A DNA stretch of 64,000 bases, taken from contig NZ_LVJH01000058.1 in assembly GCF_001637205.1 (NCBI RefSeq), positions 1-64,000 on the forward strand, read 5' to 3'. How positions within the stretch are numbered: position 1 is the first letter of the stretch; the number at the start of each line of letters is the position of its first letter. Below the pieces are notes generated by a model. That model had not been told where the DNA came from and searched no databases. It saw only the letters and a program-made list of their open reading frames with translations. Origin of the DNA: Paenibacillus glacialis (lineage in GTDB: Bacteria > Bacillota > Bacilli > Paenibacillales > Paenibacillaceae). The position numbers and the translations under genes are program-made. Positions 51,772 to 60,787 of this stretch are shown one piece after another.

Positions 51772-52797
51772 CTATATTTGATGTTCACTGGCACTAATTA
51801 TGGATCCCTCTTTCGCCCATTCATCCAGATGACGTATGGCATCCAAACGATCGTACCAGGTTACTCCTAGTAGCTTAAGCCCCTGGTCGCTTCGACCTGA
51901 ACCGATCTTTCGAGCTACATTCCAAGCTTCCCGTGGTAGTCGAAAAAGAGCGCTAATCAGTAATCGTTCAGGTGACTTGAAGGGTCTAACCTCTTCATAC
52001 CCCTGTAAGAAGGCATCCATTAGAACAGGATTATAATAAGTTGTGTTTGAAAGAGTCTTTACAACTTCGTAATACTTTGAACCTGTTCTTAGGCAATCCC
52101 AATCAATGAGGAACAACCTCCCAGAATGAATCACAATATTAGGGATGGTAACATCACCATGAATCAATGCAGGGTGCCATCGCTCCTTCAATAGAATTCG
52201 TTTCACATCCGGATCATCAATAATTCTCCATGCTTCATGGGTCAAACGAACACAACTCTCCCCAAATCTATCGAACCATCGACTTGACGTTGTTTTCTTT
52301 TGTTGGAAGCCTTTCAATTGTCGGTGAAACAAATGACCTTGATGTTTAAAGTCCTTTATTCTCTGGTGTGTGTAGGCAGGTGTTGGAGTGTGTTGAACCT
52401 TACGAAGGTTGTGGAGATGAGCAAGAGCTCTTCCTAATGATTCATAGTCGTGAACATCATCCGTGATCTTTCGACCCGAGATCCATTCGGTCATATAGTA
52501 CGGTCTTCCATGCCAGTTCACTGAATACTCTCCTGTTCTTGTCTTCAACCATCTTGGCGTATTTGGATATTTCGATGTCTTTAATTTACGGACATAAGAG
52601 AAGAATTTCTCTTGAGGTAATGTCTTACCAAGACTCCTTGTATTTAATTCTTTAACAAGAGATTTGCCTCTGTTCGTTGTTGCACAATAAACCGCGTTTT
52701 TTTTGTATAGCGAATCATGAGTAGAGATACGGATAAGATGTAATCCATATCGCCTCGTAATGAATTTGAATTTAGCCTTCTGATATCGATTCGGCAC
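51772..52797 (-). CDS. CotS-family kinase-like spore coat protein
   Basis: A 341-residue paralogue of the next gene. The catalytic loop is LIHGDVTIPNIVIHSGRLFL with DWDCLRTGSKYYE as the metal motif. The N-lobe reads RYGLHLIRISTHDSLYKKNA. The GTG at 52797 is chosen because GGGGGGAG lies six bases upstream; the TTG at 52818 would place this site inside the gene. It probably acts in spore coat assembly. Confidence 0.8.
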   Translation of the reverse strand: MPNRYQKAKFKFITRRYGLHLIRISTHDSLYKKNAVYCATTNRGKSLVKELNTRSLGKTLPQEKFFSYVRKLKTSKYPNTPRWLKTRTGEYSVNWHGRPYYMTEWISGRKITDDVHDYESLGRALAHLHNLRKVQHTPTPAYTHQRIKDFKHQGHLFHRQLKGFQQKKTTSSRWFDRFGESCVRLTHEAWRIIDDPDVKRILLKERWHPALIHGDVTIPNIVIHSGRLFLIDWDCLRTGSKYYEVVKTLSNTTYYNPVLMDAFLQGYEEVRPFKSPERLLISALFRLPREAWNVARKIGSGRSDQGLKLLGVTWYDRLDAIRHLDEWAKEGSIISASEHQI

Positions 52798-52904
52798 GAC
52801 ATGCTCCCCCCATATCAATTCAATAATGAAACTTATTGAACAGCTTATTCTTGCACCTCCTCTAAAGTGTCTATTTAAATAGCCAATTGTTGATTGGACT
52901 TTAT

Positions 52905-52954
52905 AAAAAAGACGACTCTACATTCGAATTTTGAATGGTGAAGTCGTCTTTTTT
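52905..52954. terminator. Twin hairpin 1, upstream of the carboxypeptidase
   Basis: AAAAAAGACGACT pairs with AGTCGTCTTTTTT, with an inner CATTC/GAATG palindrome around CGAATTTT. It works in both directions. A near copy with a different outer stem is found at 54546. Confidence 0.85.
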
Positions 52955-53069
52955 GTATTTAACTATCTTTTTTGTCATTCAAGTAGTTCTTTTGGCATAT
53001 AAAGAGGGTTACTATCGAACCATGTCGAATTTAGTTAATTCAACTTTTAAAACGATAGGAGAGTTCCGA

Positions 53070-54512
53070 ATGTTTCGTTCTACTACTAATCTAGCTACTC
53101 ATTGTACCCGCATTCAGTCAACCATTCTCGTATTATGTCTTCTCATTACCTCATTGATTCCAGCACCTTTCACCGCGTCGGCGGCCGCTTATCCTAGCAA
53201 CATCGTAGTTCCTAAGCAAATCTATACATATGAAGTCATGACACGAAATATTCAAACACTAGCGACACAGTATCCTGATCTTATCCGATACAGCTCAGCC
53301 GGAAAAAGCGAATATAATCGCGATCTGTGGGTCATGGAGGTCGGTCATGGTCCGGTGAATGTACTACTGAACGGCTCTCATCATGCGCGGGAGTGGATAT
53401 CTACTATACTCTTGATGGAGATGACGGAGAATATCGCCATTAGTTACCGCACCGACGCGAAGTGGGGGAATTACCAGATTCGCGATCTTCTGGATCATGT
53501 TACATTCCAGATCATTCCGATGGTTAACCCTGACGGCGTGACGCTACAACAAAAAGGACTTAGTGCTTTTCCTAAGCAAGACCATGCTGCGCTTCTGAAG
53601 ATGAACGGAGGTAGCCACAACTTCAAACGCTGGAAAGCAAACGCCAAAGGCATCGATTTAAATCGATCGTATCCCGCTGACTGGGAGAATATCAAATATG
53701 CATCTCCCGCTCCCAATTACATGAATTACAAAGGGAAGAAGCCCCTTGCAGCCAAAGAAACACAAACGATGGTCCAACTAGCAACAGCATTGAAACCCGC
53801 AATAGCCGTTTCATATCATACGTCAGGTGAAATTCTGTATTGGAATTTCAAGACTCCTGCGAAAAATTTGAAACGTGATCAATCGTTTGCGAGAGCTTAT
53901 GCGAATAAGACCGGCTACAACATGGTGAAACCGGTGGCTCAACCTTCCGGAGGAGGATTTACAGACTGGTTCATCGAGAATTTCGGACAGCCTGGTCTGA
54001 CTCCCGAGCTTAGTCCGCACGTTGGAGAGCGGAATGTGCCTCTGTCACATTGGGACCGAATCTGGAAGCTACATAAGACTGACCCGTGGCTGATCGGCAC
54101 CACAGCTGTACAAATTGAGACAGACAAGCTGCAAGCCAAGGAAGCAAGTGGCTGGATTGAATTGACGAAGACAACGACGTCCTACAAATGGCCTAAGTTG
54201 GACTCCCTAACGTCCGCCAAGCTACCTATCGGAAATTATGAGATCACTCGTTCCAAAGGTACCTGGTTGGAGATCAAATCCCTTGCCGGCCTTTGTTATT
54301 GGATATCAGATCTGAATGGCCGGAAGCTGTCCGCTGAAGAGGTAGCAGAACTTCTGAATCCTCCGAAGAAGCCTGAAGAAGTGACGGTCCCAGAAGAACC
54401 TGTTCCTCCTATCGTAAATCCAGAAATCCCTGATCAACCAAAGACCGAAGGCGAGAACCCTCCTGCTGAAGTTGAGGGTTCGGTACCCGTACCCGGGGAT
54501 ATAGGTACGTAA
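53070..54512 (+). CDS. Secreted M14 zinc carboxypeptidase
   Basis: 480 residues starting MFRSTTNLATHC (AGGAGAG eight bases upstream; the start at 52935 is an extension through the hairpin), with a signal peptide ending TASAAA. The M14 zinc site is visible: SHHAREW (His, Glu), then HTSGE near residue 250, and the catalytic Glu in LTPELSPH. The arginine/asparagine specificity region is LNRSYPADWE. The enzyme removes C-terminal residues from peptides or hydrolyses gamma-D-glutamyl links in cell wall peptides. A Pro/Glu-rich tail of about 50 residues ends the protein. Confidence 0.88.
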   Translation: MFRSTTNLATHCTRIQSTILVLCLLITSLIPAPFTASAAAYPSNIVVPKQIYTYEVMTRNIQTLATQYPDLIRYSSAGKSEYNRDLWVMEVGHGPVNVLLNGSHHAREWISTILLMEMTENIAISYRTDAKWGNYQIRDLLDHVTFQIIPMVNPDGVTLQQKGLSAFPKQDHAALLKMNGGSHNFKRWKANAKGIDLNRSYPADWENIKYASPAPNYMNYKGKKPLAAKETQTMVQLATALKPAIAVSYHTSGEILYWNFKTPAKNLKRDQSFARAYANKTGYNMVKPVAQPSGGGFTDWFIENFGQPGLTPELSPHVGERNVPLSHWDRIWKLHKTDPWLIGTTAVQIETDKLQAKEASGWIELTKTTTSYKWPKLDSLTSAKLPIGNYEITRSKGTWLEIKSLAGLCYWISDLNGRKLSAEEVAELLNPPKKPEEVTVPEEPVPPIVNPEIPDQPKTEGENPPAEVEGSVPVPGDIGT

Positions 54513-54545
54513 CTAGCGTGTTGATTCATTTAATGACGTTCAATA

Positions 54546-54589
54546 AAAAGGCGACTTCACATTCGAATTTTGAATGTAAGTCGCCTTTT
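54546..54589. terminator. Twin hairpin 2, downstream of the carboxypeptidase
   Basis: AAAAGGCGACTT pairs with AAGTCGCCTTTT. The inner ACATTCGAATTTTGAATGT is nearly the same as in the hairpin at 52905. Confidence 0.85.
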
Positions 54590-54637
54590 GAATTAGATAC
54601 TGCGTGCCCATCATTTAACCGTCATATCATTGATTCC

Positions 54638-55339
54638 TTATTTCCCGCTAGCAACCTCGGCTTCAATCGCTGCCACTAATTCTTCGTATGAAGAACTAGG
54701 AAGTAACTTACCATTCACCATAAATTTAGGCGTACCATTTACTCCTAAAGAACCAGCAACTTTGTAGTCTTCTTTTACAGCTAAAGCATGTGTGTGATTG
54801 ACCAGATCTTTCTTGAACTGATCGTAATCGATGCCTGTAATGTTATCCTTCACCAATTCAAGAAGAAATTTCTCATTTGCCCAGATTTGTGTCTCATCAC
54901 CTTGGTTCTTAAATAGTAAGCTTTTATATTGCCAGAAAGCATCGTAATTCTGTGAAGCAATACTTTCTCCTGCAGCTGCAGCAAGAATGGAATCTCGATC
55001 AATAAAGGCGAAATTCATGAAATATAGATCAATCTTATTCGTATCTACAAATTCTGATTTTAATTTCTCGAAATAGGTTTCGTCCCAATTCTTACAAGCA
55101 GGGCATTTAAAATCAGCCAACTCCACTACCTGTATCCCTGTGGTTCCACTCCCTAAATGCGGTTGCTTACTATAATCAATCCCAGCAAGATTCATCTCTC
55201 CACGGATTTCTGTATAGTTCGGCAACCCTTCCAATGCTGTAGAACTCTGAGACTTGTTAACTACAGCGATCAATACTAACAATGCAATGAATACAGCAGC
55301 AAAAATAATAATCATATATTTAGATCCTGTTTTCTTCAT
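54638..55339 (-). CDS. DsbA-family thiol-disulfide oxidoreductase (BdbD-like)
   Basis: 233 residues with an N-terminal membrane anchor (YMIIIFAAVFIALLVLIAVV), then a thioredoxin fold with the active site FKCPACKNW and an inserted helical domain. The cis-Pro loop is GVNGTPKFMVNG. It would form disulfides in exported proteins outside the membrane. No BdbC/DsbB partner gene is adjacent in the window. Confidence 0.85.
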   Translation of the reverse strand: MKKTGSKYMIIIFAAVFIALLVLIAVVNKSQSSTALEGLPNYTEIRGEMNLAGIDYSKQPHLGSGTTGIQVVELADFKCPACKNWDETYFEKLKSEFVDTNKIDLYFMNFAFIDRDSILAAAAGESIASQNYDAFWQYKSLLFKNQGDETQIWANEKFLLELVKDNITGIDYDQFKKDLVNHTHALAVKEDYKVAGSLGVNGTPKFMVNGKLLPSSSYEELVAAIEAEVASGK

Positions 55340-55677
55340 ATTATCCCCTCCCTAATCATATTAACAAAGTTCCCATCCCCTACAGATCAGATGTCTACTC
55401 TTATCATCCAGCCCCCCATTCATTCGAAACTATGAAGCTTCCACTTCATCTCAATTACTAAATATGTAATATAATTGAAAATATTATAACAGAATTGCGT
55501 TCTTTCATTCTATAAATATCGTCACAGTGTACGATAAATCCCACCCATTCAGAAGTATCTTAACAACAGGAGCAGATCAAGTAGAAACGGCTACGCTTCT
55601 CCAAGGACGGCACCCTTTTCAGCGGAAATATAAGGAATAGAGTATGAAGTGAAACTTATACTTTCTTATATTTATAA
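55340..55677. other. Intergenic, no gene seen
   Basis: Promoter region of the DsbA-like gene. It includes a short GC-rich CGTAGCCGTTTC/GTGCCGTCCTTGG patch on the minus strand (55576-55614) that resembles a patch at 50659-50685. Confidence 0.35.
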
Positions 55678-55712
55678 AAAGACGTCCCTCAAACAAATGA
55701 GAGACGCCTTTC
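55678..55712. terminator. Terminator after the nucleoside phosphorylase operon
   Basis: AAAGACGTCCCTCA and TGAGAGACGCCTTT arms with a 7-base loop and one or two mismatches. On the minus strand it is followed by TTTTTAT. Confidence 0.75.
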
Positions 55713-55751
55713 TTAATGAACACTATTTCAAGTAGCTTGATGAAGGATCAT

Positions 55752-56498
55752 CTACGCATGGGTAACTTGTGCATCTTCATGAGCAAGACTCACGATCGCA
55801 CGAAGAGCAGATTGAATCTCCCGCTCTACTGCGTTAGCCACCGCATCGGTATGCGGATCATATACTTCTGAAAGTTCTGCATCGGCAAACCCATCAATCG
55901 CTAGGATTGCGCCTGCACGGGCACCACGAAGCGTACTCACGATGTACAATGCCGCGATTTCCATCTCAACCGCAACCGCCCCCGCCTGCTTGTACTGCTT
56001 ATGAGGAATTTCAACCACACCAGTGAAGAAGGCATCCAGTGCTACCGTGATTCCCTTGGCAGTCACACCAGCTGTCGCATTTGCAGCTTCAAATAGTGCA
56101 TTAACTACCTGACTATCGCCAACAGCTGGGAAACCTTCTGGTACTAACTGACGAGTAAGCCCCTCTGCACGAACTGCAGCGGTACTGACAACGAGGCTAC
56201 CAGCCGGAATATCCTGTGAGTAAGAACCCGCTGTTCCTACTCGAATCAATGTGTTTACTCCTGCGCGTATGAGTTCCTCGAAACACACAGCCGCACCAGC
56301 GGAACCAACACCATGGCTAACGACGGCCAACTTAACGCCTTCATATTCGCCTGTAAATGTCCGGTATTCTCGGCTAAATGCAAGCTCTCTTGTTCCTTCT
56401 AATTTCCCAGCGATCATCTCAGCTCGCTTGGGATCACCACATACAATCGCGTACGGTGGAATATCCTCTGAATTCACTTGTAATATTGACATCAACAT
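55752..56498 (-). CDS. Nucleoside phosphorylase (uridine phosphorylase/PNP-I family)
   Basis: 248 residues starting MLMSILQVNSEDIPPYAIVC (GGAG ten bases upstream; the longer frame would overlap the upstream gene). The phosphate-binding signatures are CGDPKRAEMIA and RVGTAGS, and the nucleoside site is VEMEIAALYI. It splits nucleosides with phosphate into base and ribose 1-phosphate. The gene follows the nucleoside ABC importer genes, so it probably acts on imported nucleosides. Purine or uridine specificity cannot be set by eye. Confidence 0.85.
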   Translation of the reverse strand: MLMSILQVNSEDIPPYAIVCGDPKRAEMIAGKLEGTRELAFSREYRTFTGEYEGVKLAVVSHGVGSAGAAVCFEELIRAGVNTLIRVGTAGSYSQDIPAGSLVVSTAAVRAEGLTRQLVPEGFPAVGDSQVVNALFEAANATAGVTAKGITVALDAFFTGVVEIPHKQYKQAGAVAVEMEIAALYIVSTLRGARAGAILAIDGFADAELSEVYDPHTDAVANAVEREIQSALRAIVSLAHEDAQVTHA

Positions 56499-56499
56499 C

Positions 56500-57177
56500 T
56501 TAATCGAACTCCTTTCGTGTCCACTCATCTTCTGGAATAGGTATACTCTCACCTGAGAAACGTTGTTCTAAGAATGGATCTGCAGTATTATGAAATCCGT
56601 TTCTTTCCCAGAAGCCTTCGCGGTCTTCCTTCATAAATTCAATCCCTCGTATCCATTTCGCACTCTTCCAGAAATACAAGTGTGGAACAACGAGGCGTAG
56701 TGGCCATCCATGTTTCAACGTTAAAGGCTTACTATCAAAGTCAAAAGCGAGCAGAATATCTTCCCTCATCAAATCCTCTAAGGGAATATTTGTATCATAA
56801 TCAGGATCAGCGTGAATCATTACGTACTTGGCTTCCGGATTTACCTTAATCTCTTTCAAGAAGTCCGTAAAAAGAACACCATCCCATGGTGCATCGAACT
56901 TAGACCAACGAGTCACACAGTGAATATCACAAACAACGCGTGATTGCTGCATATTCTTCAGTTCATCGTAAGTAAACGTTCTTTCTTCCTCAACTTCCCC
57001 GAACACTCGAAGATTCCAAGTTGCTAGATCATAGGCCGGCACCTCTCCCTCGTGCAGAATCGGGAACTTCTCCGTTAAGGACTGACCCGGAGGCAGTCGA
57101 TGCTGTAGTGAACTATCTATGGGTTGCTGATTCTTCGGCGCTTTGGCCCCTTTCAGACGATCTGCCTTTCCATGCAT
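56500..57177 (-). CDS. Sulfite-oxidase-like molybdopterin protein
   Basis: 225 residues starting MHGKADRLKGAKAPKNQQPI with AGGAGG seven bases upstream. The Moco domain core is VVCDIHCVTRWSKFDAPWDG, whose Cys (in CVTRWS) is the expected molybdenum ligand. RLVVPHLYFWKSAKWIRGIE is the conserved end. It has no signal peptide and no haem domain, matching the soluble YuiH-like group of unknown substrate. It sits between the nucleoside permease and phosphorylase genes with no obvious functional link. Confidence 0.85.
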   Translation of the reverse strand: MHGKADRLKGAKAPKNQQPIDSSLQHRLPPGQSLTEKFPILHEGEVPAYDLATWNLRVFGEVEEERTFTYDELKNMQQSRVVCDIHCVTRWSKFDAPWDGVLFTDFLKEIKVNPEAKYVMIHADPDYDTNIPLEDLMREDILLAFDFDSKPLTLKHGWPLRLVVPHLYFWKSAKWIRGIEFMKEDREGFWERNGFHNTADPFLEQRFSGESIPIPEDEWTRKEFD

Positions 57178-57204
57178 AGGGGTTCCTCCTGGATCCTTCA
57201 TATT

Positions 57205-58128
57205 TTAACGCGAACTTCCGCCCGCTTTGAGAGCATCTTGCATATAGCTACGATCTTTGAAGAAGAACATTGCAATAAGTGTTACGATATAAGGTAACAT
57301 TTGTGTGAAATGCGATGGGATCGCAAGTCCTTGTAACCGAATACCGAATGCGTCCATAAATCCGAACAATAGACTTGAGGCCATCACGCCAAAAGGGTTA
57401 GCCTGTCCAAGCATCGTAGCAACAAGCGCTATGAATCCACGTCCAGCCGTCATTCCTTCTGTGAACATGGTAACTTGTCCAAGGGACAACTGTGCCCCTG
57501 CCAAACCACATAATACCCCACACGCAAGCACCGCACTGTACTGGTGCTTCCGCACCTTAATGCCGATACTCTTAGCTGCTACTGGATTCTCACCAACCGA
57601 ACGTAGTCGGAAACCAGATACCGTCTTAAATAAATAGAATTGTAGCACGAACATCAGAATGAACGCTAAATATACAAGCGGACTTTGCCCAGAGATGACA
57701 TCCCCAACCCATGGAATATCCTTGATCAAGGGAATTTCCCATTTCGGTAGACCCACCATTTCATTATCGTAATAAGCTCCCTTTACATTAAAAATTGCTC
57801 GTAATAGGAAGGTCGTCATACCTGTTGCTAGAAAGTTCAATGATATCCCAACGACAATGGGATTAGCATTTAAGTTAATGCTCAAATAACCGAAGATGAG
57901 TGAGAATAGCATCACACACAATACTGCGAACAATACAGCTAACCATACATTCCCGAAAAGATAATTACCGACGATTCCCGAGAATGCGCCCACAAGGACA
58001 AATCCTTCAAGTGCTACGTTAAACAGCCCTACTCTCGAACAAATTGCCCCGCCTAAAGCAGCTAACAGAATGGGAGTCACCACGCGTAGCGTGGAACTGA
58101 ATAGAGCCGCATCAAGTAGTTGTTCCAT
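57205..58128 (-). CDS. nupQ: Nucleoside ABC transporter permease (NupQ type)
   Basis: 307 residues starting MEQLLDAALFSSTLRVVTPI (AAAGGGG upstream; the frame to 58164 is an extension). It has eight to nine membrane segments and the BPD_transp_2 family features LAALGGAICSRVGLFNVALE and GFRLRSVGENPVAAKSIGI. It is the second permease of the BMP-type nucleoside importer. It overlaps the first permease by 17 bp. Confidence 0.88.
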   Translation of the reverse strand: MEQLLDAALFSSTLRVVTPILLAALGGAICSRVGLFNVALEGFVLVGAFSGIVGNYLFGNVWLAVLFAVLCVMLFSLIFGYLSINLNANPIVVGISLNFLATGMTTFLLRAIFNVKGAYYDNEMVGLPKWEIPLIKDIPWVGDVISGQSPLVYLAFILMFVLQFYLFKTVSGFRLRSVGENPVAAKSIGIKVRKHQYSAVLACGVLCGLAGAQLSLGQVTMFTEGMTAGRGFIALVATMLGQANPFGVMASSLLFGFMDAFGIRLQGLAIPSHFTQMLPYIVTLIAMFFFKDRSYMQDALKAGGSSR

Positions 58129-59179
58129 TCGTTTTTTTCCCCTTTCTGCGTTTCCAGATTGCATACCCTATCTTTGCGGATACGAACAATGTTAATACCG
58201 CTTGGATAACACTTGCCACTTCCAATGGCACATCGGTATTACGTTCAACACCCATCGCTCCCGTCTGTAGTGCTGCGAGCAGAATCGCTGCCACTGCCGT
58301 GCCGATTGGATGTGAATTCGCAAGCAACGTTGCCATAATACCACTCCACGCATAGTTGGCTGAAGTCATCGATCCATCAAGGAACCGGTACTGTGTACCG
58401 AGCACCTCTCCCGCTCCTGCAAGACCTGCAAGTCCACCGCTTACAAGCATCGCAATCATCATCATTCTTCCCCGCTTTACTCCGCCATAAGAAGCAAATA
58501 AAGGATTATTACCTAACATCCTAATTTCATAACCCATGACCGTCTTCTTCATAAAGAAGTACAATAACACCGCAGCCACAATAGCAATAATAAACCCAGC
58601 ATGAAGCCCCATGCCTTGAAACAACTTCGGTAGCCACACACTCTGGTCAATCATCGCAGACTGAGCCATAGCCGCAGAACCTGTCTTATCCATGAATGGA
58701 TAAGCGACCATGTATCCTGCAAATAGCGTAGCAATATAATTCAATAATAACGTCGTTATTAGTAAGTTCATTCCGAACTTCGCATCAAGCCAACCTGCGA
58801 AGAAAGACCATAGTCCACCTGTTACGATACCAGCGATAATCGAGACAACTAAGACCAACCAACCTGGACCTGGTAAATATATCGCGGTAAGCGCCGCAGA
58901 TAATCCTCCCAGAATCATCTGCCCATCGGCACCCATATTAAAGAATCCTGCTCGAAATGCGAGCGCAACTCCGAGACCAGCTAAGATAATGGGTGTAGCC
59001 CTAGCTAACGTATTCGTAGTGAAGTAGAAACTACCGAATGCGCCTTTCCACATTTCCATATAAGTCTCTGTTACAGATCCACCCACGACTAGAATGGCGA
59101 TCGCCCCAGCAATTAGACCAATAATAACCGCTATTAATGGTTGTATTAGTCCACGTAGACTTTGTTTGATAATACTCAT
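58112..59179 (-). CDS. nupP: Nucleoside ABC transporter permease (NupP type)
   Basis: 355 residues with about ten membrane segments, BPD_transp_2 family: GLGVALAFRAGFFNMGADGQ, then GYEIRMLGNNPLFASYGGVK. It overlaps the ATPase gene by 4 bases (ATGA), indicating one operon. It forms the pore with NupQ for guanosine-type or other nucleosides, by analogy with Bacillus subtilis nupNOPQ. Confidence 0.88.
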   Translation of the reverse strand: MSIIKQSLRGLIQPLIAVIIGLIAGAIAILVVGGSVTETYMEMWKGAFGSFYFTTNTLARATPIILAGLGVALAFRAGFFNMGADGQMILGGLSAALTAIYLPGPGWLVLVVSIIAGIVTGGLWSFFAGWLDAKFGMNLLITTLLLNYIATLFAGYMVAYPFMDKTGSAAMAQSAMIDQSVWLPKLFQGMGLHAGFIIAIVAAVLLYFFMKKTVMGYEIRMLGNNPLFASYGGVKRGRMMMIAMLVSGGLAGLAGAGEVLGTQYRFLDGSMTSANYAWSGIMATLLANSHPIGTAVAAILLAALQTGAMGVERNTDVPLEVASVIQAVLTLFVSAKIGYAIWKRRKGKKTNGTTT

Positions 59180-60675
59180 GTCTGTCGATTCCCCCCTGAC
59201 ATCAGCAGACTGATCTTCTCTTCAGTCGCATCCATTGCCGATATCTCTCCTGCAATTTCTCCTTCATACATCACGACAATCCGATCGGACAACTGAAGAA
59301 TTTCAGTCAATTCCGAGGATACAAGTAGAACACCAACTCCAGCATCTCTCTTACGAATCAGCTCGGTATGAATGATCTCCATCGCTCCAATATCAACCCC
59401 ACGGGTTGGTTCAGCCGCAATAAGTAAATGTGAATCATGTGCAAATTCACGTGCAGCAATCAGCTTTTGTAGATTACCACCTGATAAGTTCTGGACATTA
59501 TTATCAACCGTGCCTGCTTTAATACCGAACTGCTTAATCCACTCAGTTACCTTGGTACGTGCCTCTTTCCCTTTAACTAAGCCTCTTCGTTTAAGCTTAT
59601 GATGGTGTCCCATCAGTCCATTATCCAGTACCGTCGCATCCTTAGCCGCCCCCCAGAGGTAACGGTCTTCAGGAATATGAGCAAGTCCCTGTTCACGAAT
59701 ATCGCGAACATCCATCCCTTGGATATCAACTCCAGAGAGTTGAACCTTTCCTTCATCTATAGAGCGTAATCCTGAGATAGCCTGTATGAGTTCGGATTGA
59801 CCATTCCCCGATATTCCAGCGATACCGACAACTTCACCCGCTCGAACCTCAAGATGGATATCCTTCAGAAGAGCTTTACCCTTGGGTCCACGAATGCCAA
59901 GGCCTTTGACCTCAAGGACAGCTTCACCAGGCTCTACATCCTTCTTCACGATGGAGACAAGCTCTCTTCCCACCATCAAGCGAGACAATTGCTCTACATC
60001 CGTATCTGACGCTGCAAGCGTTCCTGTTACTTGTCCATCACGCAATACGGTAATACGGTCCGATACCTCCATCACCTCATGAAGCTTATGGGTGATGATG
60101 ATGAAACTCTTACCTTGAAGGGCAAGGGATTTAATATTTACAAGCAGTTCTTTAACTTCCAGTGGAGTCAAAGCCCCAGTTGGTTCATCCAAGATAATGA
60201 TATCTGCACCCTGGTATAGTACCTTAAGGATCTCAACTCGTTGTTGCATGCCCATTGGACATTCTGATACGACAGCCCACGGATCGACCGGCATCCCATA
60301 TTTCTCTCCTAGCTCCTCTACAAGAGCAGCTGCCTTGTTACGGTCAAATACGCCACCTACAGTAGGCTCTCGACCGATCACGATATTCTCTGCAACTGTG
60401 AAAGAAGGAAATAGCATGAAATGCTGATGCACCATTCCAATTCCGCTCGCCATGGCACTTGCAGGATTATCGAAGGATACGTTATTCCCCTTCACCTGTA
60501 CCGATCCAGATGATGGCTGCTCCATCCCGTACAGAATACGCATTAGCGTCGTTTTACCTGCGCCATTCTCGCCAACTAGTGCATGTACTTCACCTTCACC
60601 CAGATCGAAGTTCACAGCCTGATTAGCGGTAACATTACCATAATGCTTCGTTATGTTCTTCATCTGCAACAGCAT
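59176..60675 (-). CDS. nupO: Nucleoside ABC transporter ATPase (NupO type)
   Basis: 499 residues with two ATP-binding domains in one chain, as usual for this family. The first Walker A is GENGAGKTT and Walker B is IIILDEPTGAL. The second half has the family variant GISGNGQSE with signature LSGGNLQK and AAEPTRGVD. It energises NupPQ. A hairpin lies between this gene and the upstream binding protein gene, consistent with unequal expression. Confidence 0.92.
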   Translation of the reverse strand: MLLQMKNITKHYGNVTANQAVNFDLGEGEVHALVGENGAGKTTLMRILYGMEQPSSGSVQVKGNNVSFDNPASAMASGIGMVHQHFMLFPSFTVAENIVIGREPTVGGVFDRNKAAALVEELGEKYGMPVDPWAVVSECPMGMQQRVEILKVLYQGADIIILDEPTGALTPLEVKELLVNIKSLALQGKSFIIITHKLHEVMEVSDRITVLRDGQVTGTLAASDTDVEQLSRLMVGRELVSIVKKDVEPGEAVLEVKGLGIRGPKGKALLKDIHLEVRAGEVVGIAGISGNGQSELIQAISGLRSIDEGKVQLSGVDIQGMDVRDIREQGLAHIPEDRYLWGAAKDATVLDNGLMGHHHKLKRRGLVKGKEARTKVTEWIKQFGIKAGTVDNNVQNLSGGNLQKLIAAREFAHDSHLLIAAEPTRGVDIGAMEIIHTELIRKRDAGVGVLLVSSELTEILQLSDRIVVMYEGEIAGEISAMDATEEKISLLMSGGNRQT

Positions 60676-60730
60676 AACCGTGCTCCCCCTTCTATCCCCG
60701 CTTGTTCATATCAATCATATTGACACCAAA

Positions 60731-60754
60731 ACCGGCCCCCTACTGGCAGCCGGT
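60731..60754 (-). terminator. Hairpin between nupN and nupO
   Basis: ACCGGC and GCCGGT arms with inner CC/GG pairing around a small loop; minus-strand T run (TTTTGG) after it. It probably reduces or attenuates expression of the transporter genes relative to the binding protein. Confidence 0.65.
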
Positions 60755-60787
60755 AATGAATTCCCATCCTTACATTTCTGCTATCTA

